64,000 nt of DNA from Hugonella massiliensis. GTDB taxonomy: Bacteria > Actinomycetota > Coriobacteriia > Coriobacteriales > Eggerthellaceae. Every line of letters starts with the position of its first letter. Position 1 is the first letter of the stretch. The notes under the pieces are model-generated. The model was not told the DNA's origin. It ran no database searches and saw only the letters and a list, made by a program, of their open reading frames with translations. A program made the position numbers and the translations under genes. Below are positions 34,082 through 42,056 of the stretch, in pieces. The stretch spans positions 195,498 through 259,497 of the forward strand of contig LN908986.1 in the NCBI GenBank assembly GCA_001486445.1. The letters run 5' to 3'.

Positions 34082-35826
34082 CTAGCGCTTCGCGGGGTCG
34101 TCGGATTGGCGCACGTCGCCCGGCCGCACGCGCGTGTCGCCTTCGGTCGCGGGCACGATGCGCGTGCGCGAGGGAGCGCCCGCCGCCTGGGCCCGAGCCG
34201 CGCGCGCCCGGGCCGCCTCGGCGCGCGAGACGCGCGCCGCCGGCTTGGCGGCACCGAGGCCTCGGCCGCCTGGCGGGCGGCAAGGATGGCCTGCAGCTCG
34301 GCGTAGGCCGGGTCGTCTTCGGGGTGCGTGCGGTAGAGCAGACGCACCGACACGTACTCCATCAGCAGCATGGCGAAGAGGATCGTCATCACGATCAGGT
34401 AGCCGAGCACCGCACCGCGCAGGCCGCTCATGCGGATGAGCATGTAGGGGATGAGGATCGAGAGCACGAACACGACCAGGTAGATCCGCGTGACCGACTT
34501 CTGGCGCCGCATGATCGTGATTACCTGGTAGAGGAAGTCGATGCCCGCAATGATGCCGCCCGCCACGACCATGAGCAGGGCGAAGTTGCGGAAGGGTTCG
34601 AAATCGACGCCGTAGAGGAAGCTCATGACGGGCACGCCGATCCAGTTCATGAGAAAGGCCACGGCCGCGGTGATGAGGGCGATTCCCACCAAGAAGACCA
34701 CGATGAACAGATCGAAGCGCTTGCGGCGGTCGGGGTCGACCCAGGCGTGCGCAAGGCGCACGAGCTGGGGCTTGTAGGCGAAGCCCGACATGAGCAGAAT
34801 CGCTTCGGCCGGGAAGTACATCGCGTTGAAGTAGAGCTGGTTGTCATAGGGCAGCGCGCCGTCCATGAGGAACTTGGGCATGTTGTCGATGCAGGCGTAG
34901 AGGAAGAGGGCCACGAACAGGGGCGCGCACTGGCGGAAGAGGTCGGCCACGCCGGCGAGGGAAAGGCGGCCCGACCGCGGCGTTTCGAGCAGGGCAAGGG
35001 GAAGGGTGACCAGCACGAAGGACGCCACGGCGGCGACGGCCATCACGGTCGAGGCGATTCCCAAGCTGCGCGAAACGAATAGGGCCACCGTGAACAGGAC
35101 GAGCACCGAAAGCGACCGGATCATTTGCGAAACGCCCGCCAGATAGAGCTTGTCCATCTGCTGCAGGCGGCCTTCGTAGACGTCGGCCAGACCGTCGATC
35201 ATCTTGTAGACGAAGACGCACATGGCCATGAGGAACATATCGTCGGCATACCCGCGCGCCCGGCAGACCGCCCAGCCCACCACCAGCATGACCGCGCAGG
35301 TGATCCACCGGCTCACCTGGTAGTCGAGGAAGGAATGCTTTTCGTGGATGTCGGAGACCTGGAAGGTGCGCATGCCGAAGTTGGCCAGGATCATGAGCAG
35401 CATGCCCGCCACGAAGGCCAGCGAGAACATGCCGGCCTGCTCGACGCCCACCAGCTGGGTGATGATGATCGTGAGAAGGGGGAAGACCATGCCGAACGAC
35501 GTGACGCCGGCCGTGTTCCACATGTAGTCGAGCGAGGTGCGCCCGGCCTGGTACTCGGCCGCCTGGCCGCTGAAGGTGCGGTCCTTGGCGGCGCCGAGCA
35601 GGCGGCCGCCCCAGTCGTAGACGAGCTGCTTGAGCCTGCCGGGCTTTTTCACCGCTTCGGGACCGCGCTCTTCTTCGATGACGGCGGACCGCTTGAAGAA
35701 GCCGTGCTGGACGTGCCCTTCGGATGCGGCGCCCCTGCGGGCAAGCACGCCCGAAAGGCCGCGCCGGGATGCGCTCCCCCGCGTGGTGCCGCCCGCCTTG
35801 CGTGTTCCCTTCATGTTTCCAGCCAT
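34082..35826 (-). CDS. Polysaccharide/lipid flippase, frameshifted near its 3' end
   Basis: A MATE/Wzx-type membrane protein, about 581 residues if corrected, with at least 12 hydrophobic segments after an N-terminal basic region (TSLDYMWNTAGVTSFGMVFPLL onward). Such proteins flip lipid-linked oligosaccharides across the membrane. The reading frame breaks at about 34257-34265, inside the palindrome CCGAGGCCTCGG. Without a correction it runs antisense-like across the TatD gene to 33820. Restoring one missing base gives a smooth alanine-rich tail ending VRQSDDPAKR with TAG at 34084-34082, two bases before TatD. This is more likely a base-call error than decay. The start is uncertain (35826, 35814 or GTG 35856). 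Confidence 0.72.
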
Positions 35827-36030
35827 AGGTCCCAAGGGGCATGCGCCCCATCTCACCAGCCCTTATGCGTCGCGTGTTCCTGAAGCCTTTATTGTACGCG
35901 CTGCCTCGCGCGCTTCCCGGCGATTGCACACGACGTACAAGCGGCTCTCACACGACGCGCGCACATACCCGATGGCTCGGCGGCGCAATGGGCGGCCGAG
36001 CCGGCCGCCGCGGACACGGGCGCACGGCGC

Positions 36031-36772
36031 TTACGCCGAAAGCGCCGCCCCGATCGCACCCGCGAAACGCGCTTCGCGTGCGCACCGGCGCCCCCAGGGC
36101 AGCCGCCAGGCGCTCGACCACGTAGGCGTTGTCGCAGAGGCCGCCCGTGAGGAAGTAGACGTCGGCGGGCAGCTTGCCGGCAAGCGCAGCCACGCGCGCC
36201 GCGATCGACTCGACGACGCCGCTCGCGATGTTTTCGGCCGGCTCGCCTTGCCCCACGAGCGAGATGACCTCGCTTTCGGCGAAGACCGTGCACATGTTGG
36301 AAATGGGCGCCGGCTCCCCCGTGCGGGCAAGGGCCGCCAAATCGTCCTGGGTCAGGCCCATCCGGTTGGCCATGACCTCGAGGAACTTGCCCGTGCCCGC
36401 CGCGCACTTGTCGTTCATGAGGAACTTGACCACGCGGCCGCCCACGAGCCTGATGACCTTCGTGTCCTGGCCGCCCACGTCGACCACCACGCCGTCGGGG
36501 CCGAACAGGAAGGCCGCGCCGCGGCCGTGGCAGGTGATTTCGGTCACCGTGCGATCGGCGTAGGGCACCGCCACGCGGCCGTAGCCGGTGGCGACCACGG
36601 CATGCTCTGCTGGAGCGAAGCCCCGCCGGACGAGCTCGTCTTTCACATGAGCGGCCGTTTCGGCGCTGTTGAAGCCCGTGGGCAACAGGAGCGTGTCCGC
36701 GAGTTCGTCGCCCTCGAGCACCGCCACCTTGGTTGCCGTCGACCCTATGTCGATTCCGATGCGTGCAGTCAT
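36031..36772 (-). CDS. Acyl-CoA dehydratase activase (BadF/BcrD/HgdC family), frameshifted near C-terminus
   Basis: An ASKHA-fold ATPase, about 246 residues when corrected, with IGIDIGSTATK at the start, the VVDVGGQDTK motif and the two Fe-S ligand regions NDKCAAGTGKF and ISNMCTVFAESE. Dimers bind one [4Fe-4S] cluster and drive an electron into a dehydratase partner using ATP. The frame shifts near 36073-36080: the assembled frame continues as FRGCDRGG, while dropping one base gives FAGAIGAALSA and a stop at 36033-36031, the usual family end. It lies 8 nt downstream of the DUF3343 gene. This is the activator for the dehydratase-like protein at 39140-40414. Confidence 0.85.
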
Positions 36773-36780
36773 CTCTCCCC

Positions 36781-37032
36781 CTATGCGTACAGGTCTACGG
36801 TGAAGACGCCCTCATGGGGCAGGTGCTCGGCCGCAAGGGCTGCGCGCAGGTCGGCCTCCGCCTCGGCGGGCACTGCCCAGGCCATGCCGCAGCCCGCCGA
36901 AATCTCGGAGGGCACGGGGATGATGCGGCCGGGAATCCCCTTGTCGCGGGCGACCATCTCGCATTCGGCCGCGTCGTCAAGCGAGGAAAAGGTCACCACG
37001 ACGTGCGGCTTCTTCACGCGCGCCTTCCTCAT
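36781..37032 (-). CDS. DUF3343 family protein (putative Se/S carrier)
   Basis: An 83-residue protein with the DUF3343 core: KPHVVVTFSSLDDAAECEMV, GRIIPVPSEISAGCGMAWAV and a final hydrophobic strand. The conserved Cys in SAGCG is characteristic of the family, which has been suggested to carry sulfur or selenium. Its ATG overlaps the cysteine desulfurase stop by 4 nt (ATGA), so the two are made together. A second, more divergent copy lies at 38835-39140. The activase gene is 8 nt downstream. Confidence 0.85.
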   Translation of the reverse strand: MRKARVKKPHVVVTFSSLDDAAECEMVARDKGIPGRIIPVPSEISAGCGMAWAVPAEAEADLRAALAAEHLPHEGVFTVDLYA

Positions 37033-38177
37033 AGCAGGTCCCCCGCGATCGCGCGCATCGCTTCTATGCCCGCGTCGATTTCCGCTTCGGTGGTGAACGA
37101 CGAAAAGCTGAAGCGCACGGCACCCTGTTCTTCGGTACCCAGCGCCCGGTGCATGAGCGGCGCGCAATGGGCGCCCGCCCGCACGCAGATGTCCCAGTCG
37201 CGCGCCAGGGCGTCGGCCACGAGGGCCGCATCGACATCGCCCACGTTAAGCGCCACGATGCCGCAACGGTCCTGGGTGGCGTGCCCACCTAAAACGGTGA
37301 CGCCTTCGATGTCGCGCACGCCCGCCTCGAAGCGGGCGGCCAGGGCACCCACCTTTTCGTGCAGGGCTTCCACGCCTATGCCTTCGATATAGGAAAGCCC
37401 CGCCGAAAGGCCGGCGAGCCCATGGGCGTTGGGCGTGCCCGCCTCCAGGTGCTCGGGGTAGAGTTCCGGCTGGCGGCGGTCGTAGCTGTGCACGCCCGTG
37501 CCGCCCTCGCGGTAGGCGGGCAGTTCGACGCCGGGCGCGATCACGGCGCCGCCCGTCCCCTGGGGGCCGTAGAGGCTCTTGTGGCCGGTGAAGCACACCA
37601 CGTCGAGGCCTTCCGCCTGCATGTCGATGGGCACCAAGCCGGCCGTCTGCGCGGCGTCGACCACGAGCAGGGCCCCGTGGGCGTGCGCGATGCGCGCGAG
37701 CGCCGCCACGTCGTAGACGTCGCCGGTGAGGTTGCTCGCGTGCGTGACGACCGCCACCTTGGTAGCGGGCGTGAAGGCAGCCTCGAAAGCAGCCAAATCG
37801 AGGCGCGCATCGGGCGCGATCGGCACGACGGTCACCGCGACCCCCTCCCGGTCCTGCTTGCGGAAGAGGGGGCGCAGCACCGAGTTGTGCGAGGCGGCCG
37901 TCGTCACCGCCGCATCGCCCGGACCCAGAAGCCCGTCGATCACCGCATTCAGGGCGTCGGTCACGTTGAGCCCGAAAACCACGCGCTTGGCGTCGGGCGC
38001 GTTGAAGAGGCGGGCGATCTGCTTGCGCGTGCGGTGGATCGTCATCCCCGCATCGAGCGAGGCCTCATGGGCGCCCCGCCCCGCGCCCCCGAACGAGTCG
38101 ATGGCAGTCGCCACGGCGCGCGCCACCTGGGGCGGCTTGTGCATCGTAGTAGCCGCGTTGTCGAAATAGATGGCCAT
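37029..38177 (-). CDS. Cysteine desulfurase-like class V aminotransferase
   Basis: A 382-residue PLP enzyme. The PLP lysine is in TGHKSLYGPQG (near residue 204), the active-site Cys is in RAGAHCAPLMHR near residue 340, and the N-terminal YFDNAATT substrate motif is intact. The sequence is of the SufS/CsdB-like type found with YedF and DUF3343. It would release sulfur (or selenium from selenocysteine) as an enzyme-bound persulfide for the neighbouring carriers. It sits between yedF (7 nt upstream) and DUF3343 (4-nt overlap), so the operon encodes a complete persulfide relay. Confidence 0.88.
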   Translation of the reverse strand: MAIYFDNAATTMHKPPQVARAVATAIDSFGGAGRGAHEASLDAGMTIHRTRKQIARLFNAPDAKRVVFGLNVTDALNAVIDGLLGPGDAAVTTAASHNSVLRPLFRKQDREGVAVTVVPIAPDARLDLAAFEAAFTPATKVAVVTHASNLTGDVYDVAALARIAHAHGALLVVDAAQTAGLVPIDMQAEGLDVVCFTGHKSLYGPQGTGGAVIAPGVELPAYREGGTGVHSYDRRQPELYPEHLEAGTPNAHGLAGLSAGLSYIEGIGVEALHEKVGALAARFEAGVRDIEGVTVLGGHATQDRCGIVALNVGDVDAALVADALARDWDICVRAGAHCAPLMHRALGTEEQGAVRFSFSSFTTEAEIDAGIEAMRAIAGDLL

Positions 38178-38184
38178 GTCTCCC

Positions 38185-38772
38185 CTACGGACGAACGACG
38201 ACGCCGGCTTCCAGCTGCTTCTGGGCGATCACGTACATGTTGGTGACCTCGCCCACAGCCAGCTTGTCGGTCCAATCATGGAAGGCCAGGCAGGTGCCGC
38301 AGCTCAAGATCTCGACGCCGGCTTCGGCGAGCTTCTTCAAATCGTCGAGCACCGGGGACCCTTCGGTCGTGAGCTTCACGCCGTCGTTGAAGAAGAGCAG
38401 GGTGTCGGGCAGGACGTCCTGTTGGGTGAGCGAGAAGACGAAGGCGTTCATGAGCTTGGCGCCGAGCTCGTCGTTGCCCTCGCCCATAACGGCCTTGCCG
38501 AAGGCGACCACGCGGGTGCCGGCAGATTCGACGGGCGCCGCGGCAGCGGATTCCTCGGTCTTTTTCAGTACCACGCGGAAGGTGCCGTCGCCCGCGTCCT
38601 CAGACGTGACCGCGCACTTCAGGTCGCGGCCCAGGTTCTCAAGGTTATGCACGGCGGTCTCGTTGTCCACGAGCACGGCGACCGTGCCCTCCTCGATCGT
38701 GCCGAGGGCCTTCTTCGCACGGACTACCGGGATCGGGCACTCCTGCCCCTTGGCGTCGATGGTCAATTCCAT
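38185..38772 (-). CDS. yedF: YedF, selenium-metabolism sulfurtransferase-like protein
   Basis: A 195-residue two-domain protein. The N-terminal TusA-like domain has CPIPVVRAKKAL (Cys12), and the C-terminal domain (VVAFGKAVMGEGNDELGAKLMNAFVFSL, LFFNDGVKL, GVEILSCGTCLAFHD) is DsrE-like with a CGTC pair. This layout defines the YedF family that co-occurs with selenium-utilising genes. GGAAG precedes the ATG at 38772. The 62-bp gap to the upstream DUF3343 gene has no visible promoter. Its presence near a selenocysteine formate dehydrogenase supports selenium use. Confidence 0.85.
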   Translation of the reverse strand: MELTIDAKGQECPIPVVRAKKALGTIEEGTVAVLVDNETAVHNLENLGRDLKCAVTSEDAGDGTFRVVLKKTEESAAAAPVESAGTRVVAFGKAVMGEGNDELGAKLMNAFVFSLTQQDVLPDTLLFFNDGVKLTTEGSPVLDDLKKLAEAGVEILSCGTCLAFHDWTDKLAVGEVTNMYVIAQKQLEAGVVVRP

Positions 38773-38834
38773 GGAACTACTTCCTTTCTCTTGAAGCAGG
38801 GCCGCCCGCGATGAGCGGCCCTGTCCGCAGTGTA

Positions 38835-39140
38835 CTAGCAATAGCGGTCGCGCCGGGCGTCAAGCTGGCGCGGCAGGGGGATAACGCCCTCCACCGCGAT
38901 GCCCGCGGCGTGGGCCACCTCGAGCACGGCCCCCACTTCGTCGCGCGCCACGAGCAGCGACACGCCGCAACAGGCCCGCGTCGCGCGGGGCGTGGGCGTG
39001 ATGCGGGCGACAAGCCCCGCCGCCCGGGCCGCTTCGTGCAAATCGAAGGCCGCTTCGTGGTCGGCCATGAGCACGTAGCAGTCGATCGGCTCGCCCGGGT
39101 GGGCTCGGGCGACCTCTGCGATGCGCTCGTCGAGCCCCAC
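38835..39140 (-). CDS. DUF3343-like protein, second copy
   Basis: A 101-residue protein. The core CYVLMADHEAAFDLHEAARAAG, then ARITPTPRATRACCGVSLL, fits DUF3343, with CC in place of the usual GC. A longer N-terminus (GLDERIAEVARAHPGEPI) and a C-terminal LPRQLDARRDRYC tail distinguish it from the copy at 36781. The start is a GTG that shares its G with the TAG stop of the dehydratase-like gene, so the pair is coupled. It is probably a carrier or chaperone dedicated to that protein. Confidence 0.75.
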   Translation of the reverse strand: MGLDERIAEVARAHPGEPIDCYVLMADHEAAFDLHEAARAAGLVARITPTPRATRACCGVSLLVARDEVGAVLEVAHAAGIAVEGVIPLPRQLDARRDRYC

Positions 39141-40414
39141 TAGCCCAACATCTCCACGAAGGCCTCGACGCGCGTGCGCAGCTGGCCGGCGTCGTTGTCG
39201 CTGTAGTCGGTCTCGATGTCGAGCACGGGGATACCCGCCTCTTCCAAGGCCGCTTCAAGCGCCGGCGCTTCGGTCTTGAAGGTGGTGCAGAACTTGAGGT
39301 TGGTGTTGATCACGCCGTCGACCTTATAGTCGCGCGCCAGCTCGAGCACTTCGTCGATGCGGGCGCGGTTGGGCGTGAAGCAGGCGCAGTTGATCTTCAT
39401 GTAGCGCTCGGCCAGGGCCCGGTACTGGCCCTCGAGCGTGGCCTGCGTGTCGTCGACCAGGTTGCGGAAGAACTTGGTGCCCGTGCAGTTCTCCTCGCAA
39501 ACGATCGCAGCGCCGCTCGTCTCTATGATGTGGTGGAGCTTCCAGTTGGGAATGGCGAGCGGCGTGCCCGTGAGCAAGATGCGCTTGGTGCCCGCGGGGA
39601 AGACGCTCACGCCGTCGCGCAGGCGCTCTTCGAGCTCTTCCGCGAGCTTGTTGGCCATCTGGGTGCAGCGTTCGGGGTCATCGAAGAAGGCAATCTGCAT
39701 CATGAGCAGGGCGTCGGTGCCCGAAATGGGGATGACGTCGGGATTCTTGCGCGTCTCGTAGACGCGGGCCAGGGCGCGTCGGCGGGCATTGATCACGTCG
39801 ATGGCGTGGGCGAGCTTTTCGGCCGTGAGGGTCTCGCCCGTAACTTCCTGCACGTTCTGGGCGAAATCGGCAATCTCGCTCGCCCAGAAGTCGATGTCCT
39901 TGGGACGCTTCATTTGGGGCGTTTCCATGATGTGCATGGGAACGTCTGTCGCCATGATCTCGTACATCTTCTTCTTGCCGTCGCAGGTGGTCTCCCCCAC
40001 GATTTCGTCAACGAGGCGGAAGAAGGGGCAGGTGCGGCCCATGCGAGCGCCCAGCGACGCCTTCACCAAGGGGCAGACGTCGTTTTGCAGGTACTTCTCG
40101 CCTTCGGGAACCCAGAATTCCGAACCGCCGCACAGGCCCGTGACGATGCCGTTGCAAGCGATGACCACCTCATCGGGCACGTAGGTGCAGAAGGTGCCGA
40201 AGACCTTGCGGCCCTTCTTCTTCTCTTCCACGAGCTCGGCGGGGCGGATGCCGTGCACGTCGGCGGCCACCATGTCCCAGAAGGCCATGCCTTCGGGGCG
40301 GTTCTTCTGCGTGAGGAAGACATCGCCGAATGCGGCGGGAAGCGCTTCGCACAGCTGGTCGTGCGCTTCGAGGTCCATACCCAGGTCTTTCCACATCGGA
40401 TGACGATCGACCAT
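39140..40414 (-). CDS. 2-hydroxyacyl-CoA dehydratase family / double-cubane cluster-like protein
   Basis: A 424-residue single-subunit member of the HgdB/HgdC family. Cysteines likely to bind Fe-S are visible in FCTYVPDEVVIACNG, NDVCPLVKASLG, CPFF, CEENCTGTKFF and INCACFTPNR. The C-terminal block IETDYSDNDAGQLRTRVEAF is the family signature. A protein alone with a matching activase and no CoA-transferase fits the double-cubane cluster protein type (YjiM-like), which receives low-potential electrons. Substrate unknown. AAGGAG is 6 nt from the ATG. It is the first gene of the minus-strand unit ending in the activase. Confidence 0.82.
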   Translation of the reverse strand: MVDRHPMWKDLGMDLEAHDQLCEALPAAFGDVFLTQKNRPEGMAFWDMVAADVHGIRPAELVEEKKKGRKVFGTFCTYVPDEVVIACNGIVTGLCGGSEFWVPEGEKYLQNDVCPLVKASLGARMGRTCPFFRLVDEIVGETTCDGKKKMYEIMATDVPMHIMETPQMKRPKDIDFWASEIADFAQNVQEVTGETLTAEKLAHAIDVINARRRALARVYETRKNPDVIPISGTDALLMMQIAFFDDPERCTQMANKLAEELEERLRDGVSVFPAGTKRILLTGTPLAIPNWKLHHIIETSGAAIVCEENCTGTKFFRNLVDDTQATLEGQYRALAERYMKINCACFTPNRARIDEVLELARDYKVDGVINTNLKFCTTFKTEAPALEAALEEAGIPVLDIETDYSDNDAGQLRTRVEAFVEMLG

Positions 40415-40772
40415 AACGTTCTCCTTCTCGCGCGTGCCCGAGCGAACCGACGCAGGACAGACCCGAAGCGGCCCGCGCGCACGCGTGCTCTCGTTTGCTC
40501 ACAAGGATGCAGAATGGTGATGCGCGGCGAAGCAGAACGCCGCTTGACGGCGCGGGCAGGGATATGCAGAAGGGCGCGGGGGCAGAATCGCGCGCCGGAA
40601 CCTGCTGGCGCTTTGGACCACTATAGCATGCGCCTCGCCCTCTGCCGCACGTCCAAGGGGTTTCCGCCCGCATCGCCGGCGCGACGGCCGAAAACGTGCG
40701 TTTCGCGAAGGACGCGCGCAGGCTCGCCCGCTTCCGCTACCATGCAAATACTTAGATTATCGAAAGGTTTTC
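40415..40772. other. Divergent intergenic region between the two dehydratase units
   Basis: A 358-bp divergent gap that must hold promoters for both dehydratase units. I see only weak candidates: TATAGT on the minus strand near 40620-40625 and an A/T-rich stretch at 40740-40765 before the plus-strand gene. Several irregular GCAGAA-type words (40509, 40532, 40566, 40582) occur without clean periodicity. No gene is supported. Confidence 0.5.
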
Positions 40773-42056
40773 ATGAACGTCGTTTCCCTCTTCGGTCGGC
40801 TTGTGGGCGAGCAAGCCGCAACCAGCCCAGAAGGCGCCCGCAAGATCCTGCTGGCCGGATACGCCGCCCAGCAGGCAAAGCTCAGCGTCGCCCCCGACCA
40901 TCGCCTACCCAAAAGCCGCCAGCGCATCGCCGTCGACACGATGAAACTCGTGCGACGCGCCCTCGACCACCCCGAAACCGCCGCGGCCACAAGCCTGTTC
41001 GCCCCTACCGAGTTCCTGCACACGGCGGGCGTGACCCCCTATTCGGTCGAGGTCATTTCAGCGTTTCTGGCCGGCACCCAGTGCGAGCAGTACTGGCTGC
41101 GCGACGCCGAGCAGGCGGGCTTCCCCGAAACCTTGTGCAGCTACCACCGCACCTTTCTTGGCGCGCTCGAATCGGGCATCCTCCCCTCGCCCAAGGCAAT
41201 CGTCTACACCAACATCGCCTGCGACGGCAACATGGTCACCTTTCCCCATGCCGAAGAGTCCTTCCACGTGCCCGCCTTCTTCATCGACGTGCCCTGGGAG
41301 CACAGCGAGGATGCGGTAGCCTTCGTCGCCGACCGCCTGCGCCATCTGCCTGAATTCGTGGGCGACGTCTACGGGACCGCCCCCACCGACGACGATTTGT
41401 CCGAATGCCTGGCCCGCGAAGCACGCTGTAAGGCCGACTACCTCCACTATCTCGACCGGCAACCCACGCACCGCTTGCCCAACGACATGACGAGCGAGAT
41501 GTACGCGATGATCGCCCTGCGCGTCATGCTCGGCTCGAAGCTTTCGGAAGATTTCGCCGCCCAGCTGGCCCGCGACGTCGACCAAGCGCCCGCCTCGGAC
41601 GGCCTGCGCCTGGTATGGATGCACGTCATCCCCAACATGCTGCCGCCCGTGGTGTCGGCCCTAAGCTTCACCGACCGCGCCTACATCGCCGCGACCGACA
41701 TCATCGTCGACGGACTCGCCACCCCGATCGACCCCGCCAAGCCCTACGAGACGCTCGCGCGCCGCATGGTCTACAGCGCCTACAACGGCTCGACCGACCT
41801 GCGCATCGAGCGCGCCCTCGACCTGTGCCGCCGTACCCACGCCGACGGCGTCGTCTACTTCGCCCATTGGGGCTGCAAGATGACCCTGGGCGCCGCCCAC
41901 CTGGCCAAAACCGCGATCGAGGACGCCGGCTACCCTTGCCTGGTGCTCGACGGCGACGGCTGCGACCGCGTGAACACGAGCGAGGGCCAGGTCGCCACCC
42001 GGCTTAACGCCTTCCTCGAACTGCTCGAAGCCCGCCGCGCGCAAGAGGAGGCCTAA
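40773..42056 (+). CDS. 2-hydroxyacyl-CoA dehydratase subunit (HgdB/BcrC-like)
   Basis: A 427-residue dehydratase-family subunit. Conserved cysteines are in LAGTQCEQYW, PETLCSYHRTF, TNIACDGN, HWGCKMTLG and DGDGCDRVNTSEGQ. These include the ligands and the C-terminal signature of the BcrB/BcrC and HgdB/HgdC family. It starts with MNVVSLFGRLVG after GAAAGG at 5 nt. It stops at 42056, directly against the start of the next gene (TAAATG), so the two are coupled. It is expected to pair with the short subunit fused to an activase downstream. Substrate unknown. Confidence 0.82.
   Translation: MNVVSLFGRLVGEQAATSPEGARKILLAGYAAQQAKLSVAPDHRLPKSRQRIAVDTMKLVRRALDHPETAAATSLFAPTEFLHTAGVTPYSVEVISAFLAGTQCEQYWLRDAEQAGFPETLCSYHRTFLGALESGILPSPKAIVYTNIACDGNMVTFPHAEESFHVPAFFIDVPWEHSEDAVAFVADRLRHLPEFVGDVYGTAPTDDDLSECLAREARCKADYLHYLDRQPTHRLPNDMTSEMYAMIALRVMLGSKLSEDFAAQLARDVDQAPASDGLRLVWMHVIPNMLPPVVSALSFTDRAYIAATDIIVDGLATPIDPAKPYETLARRMVYSAYNGSTDLRIERALDLCRRTHADGVVYFAHWGCKMTLGAAHLAKTAIEDAGYPCLVLDGDGCDRVNTSEGQVATRLNAFLELLEARRAQEEA

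Noticed and set aside
40501-40590. Short GCAGAA-type repeats upstream of the dehydratase genes
   Set aside because: Spacing is irregular (23, 24, 10 and 16 bp), so I could not support a repeat.
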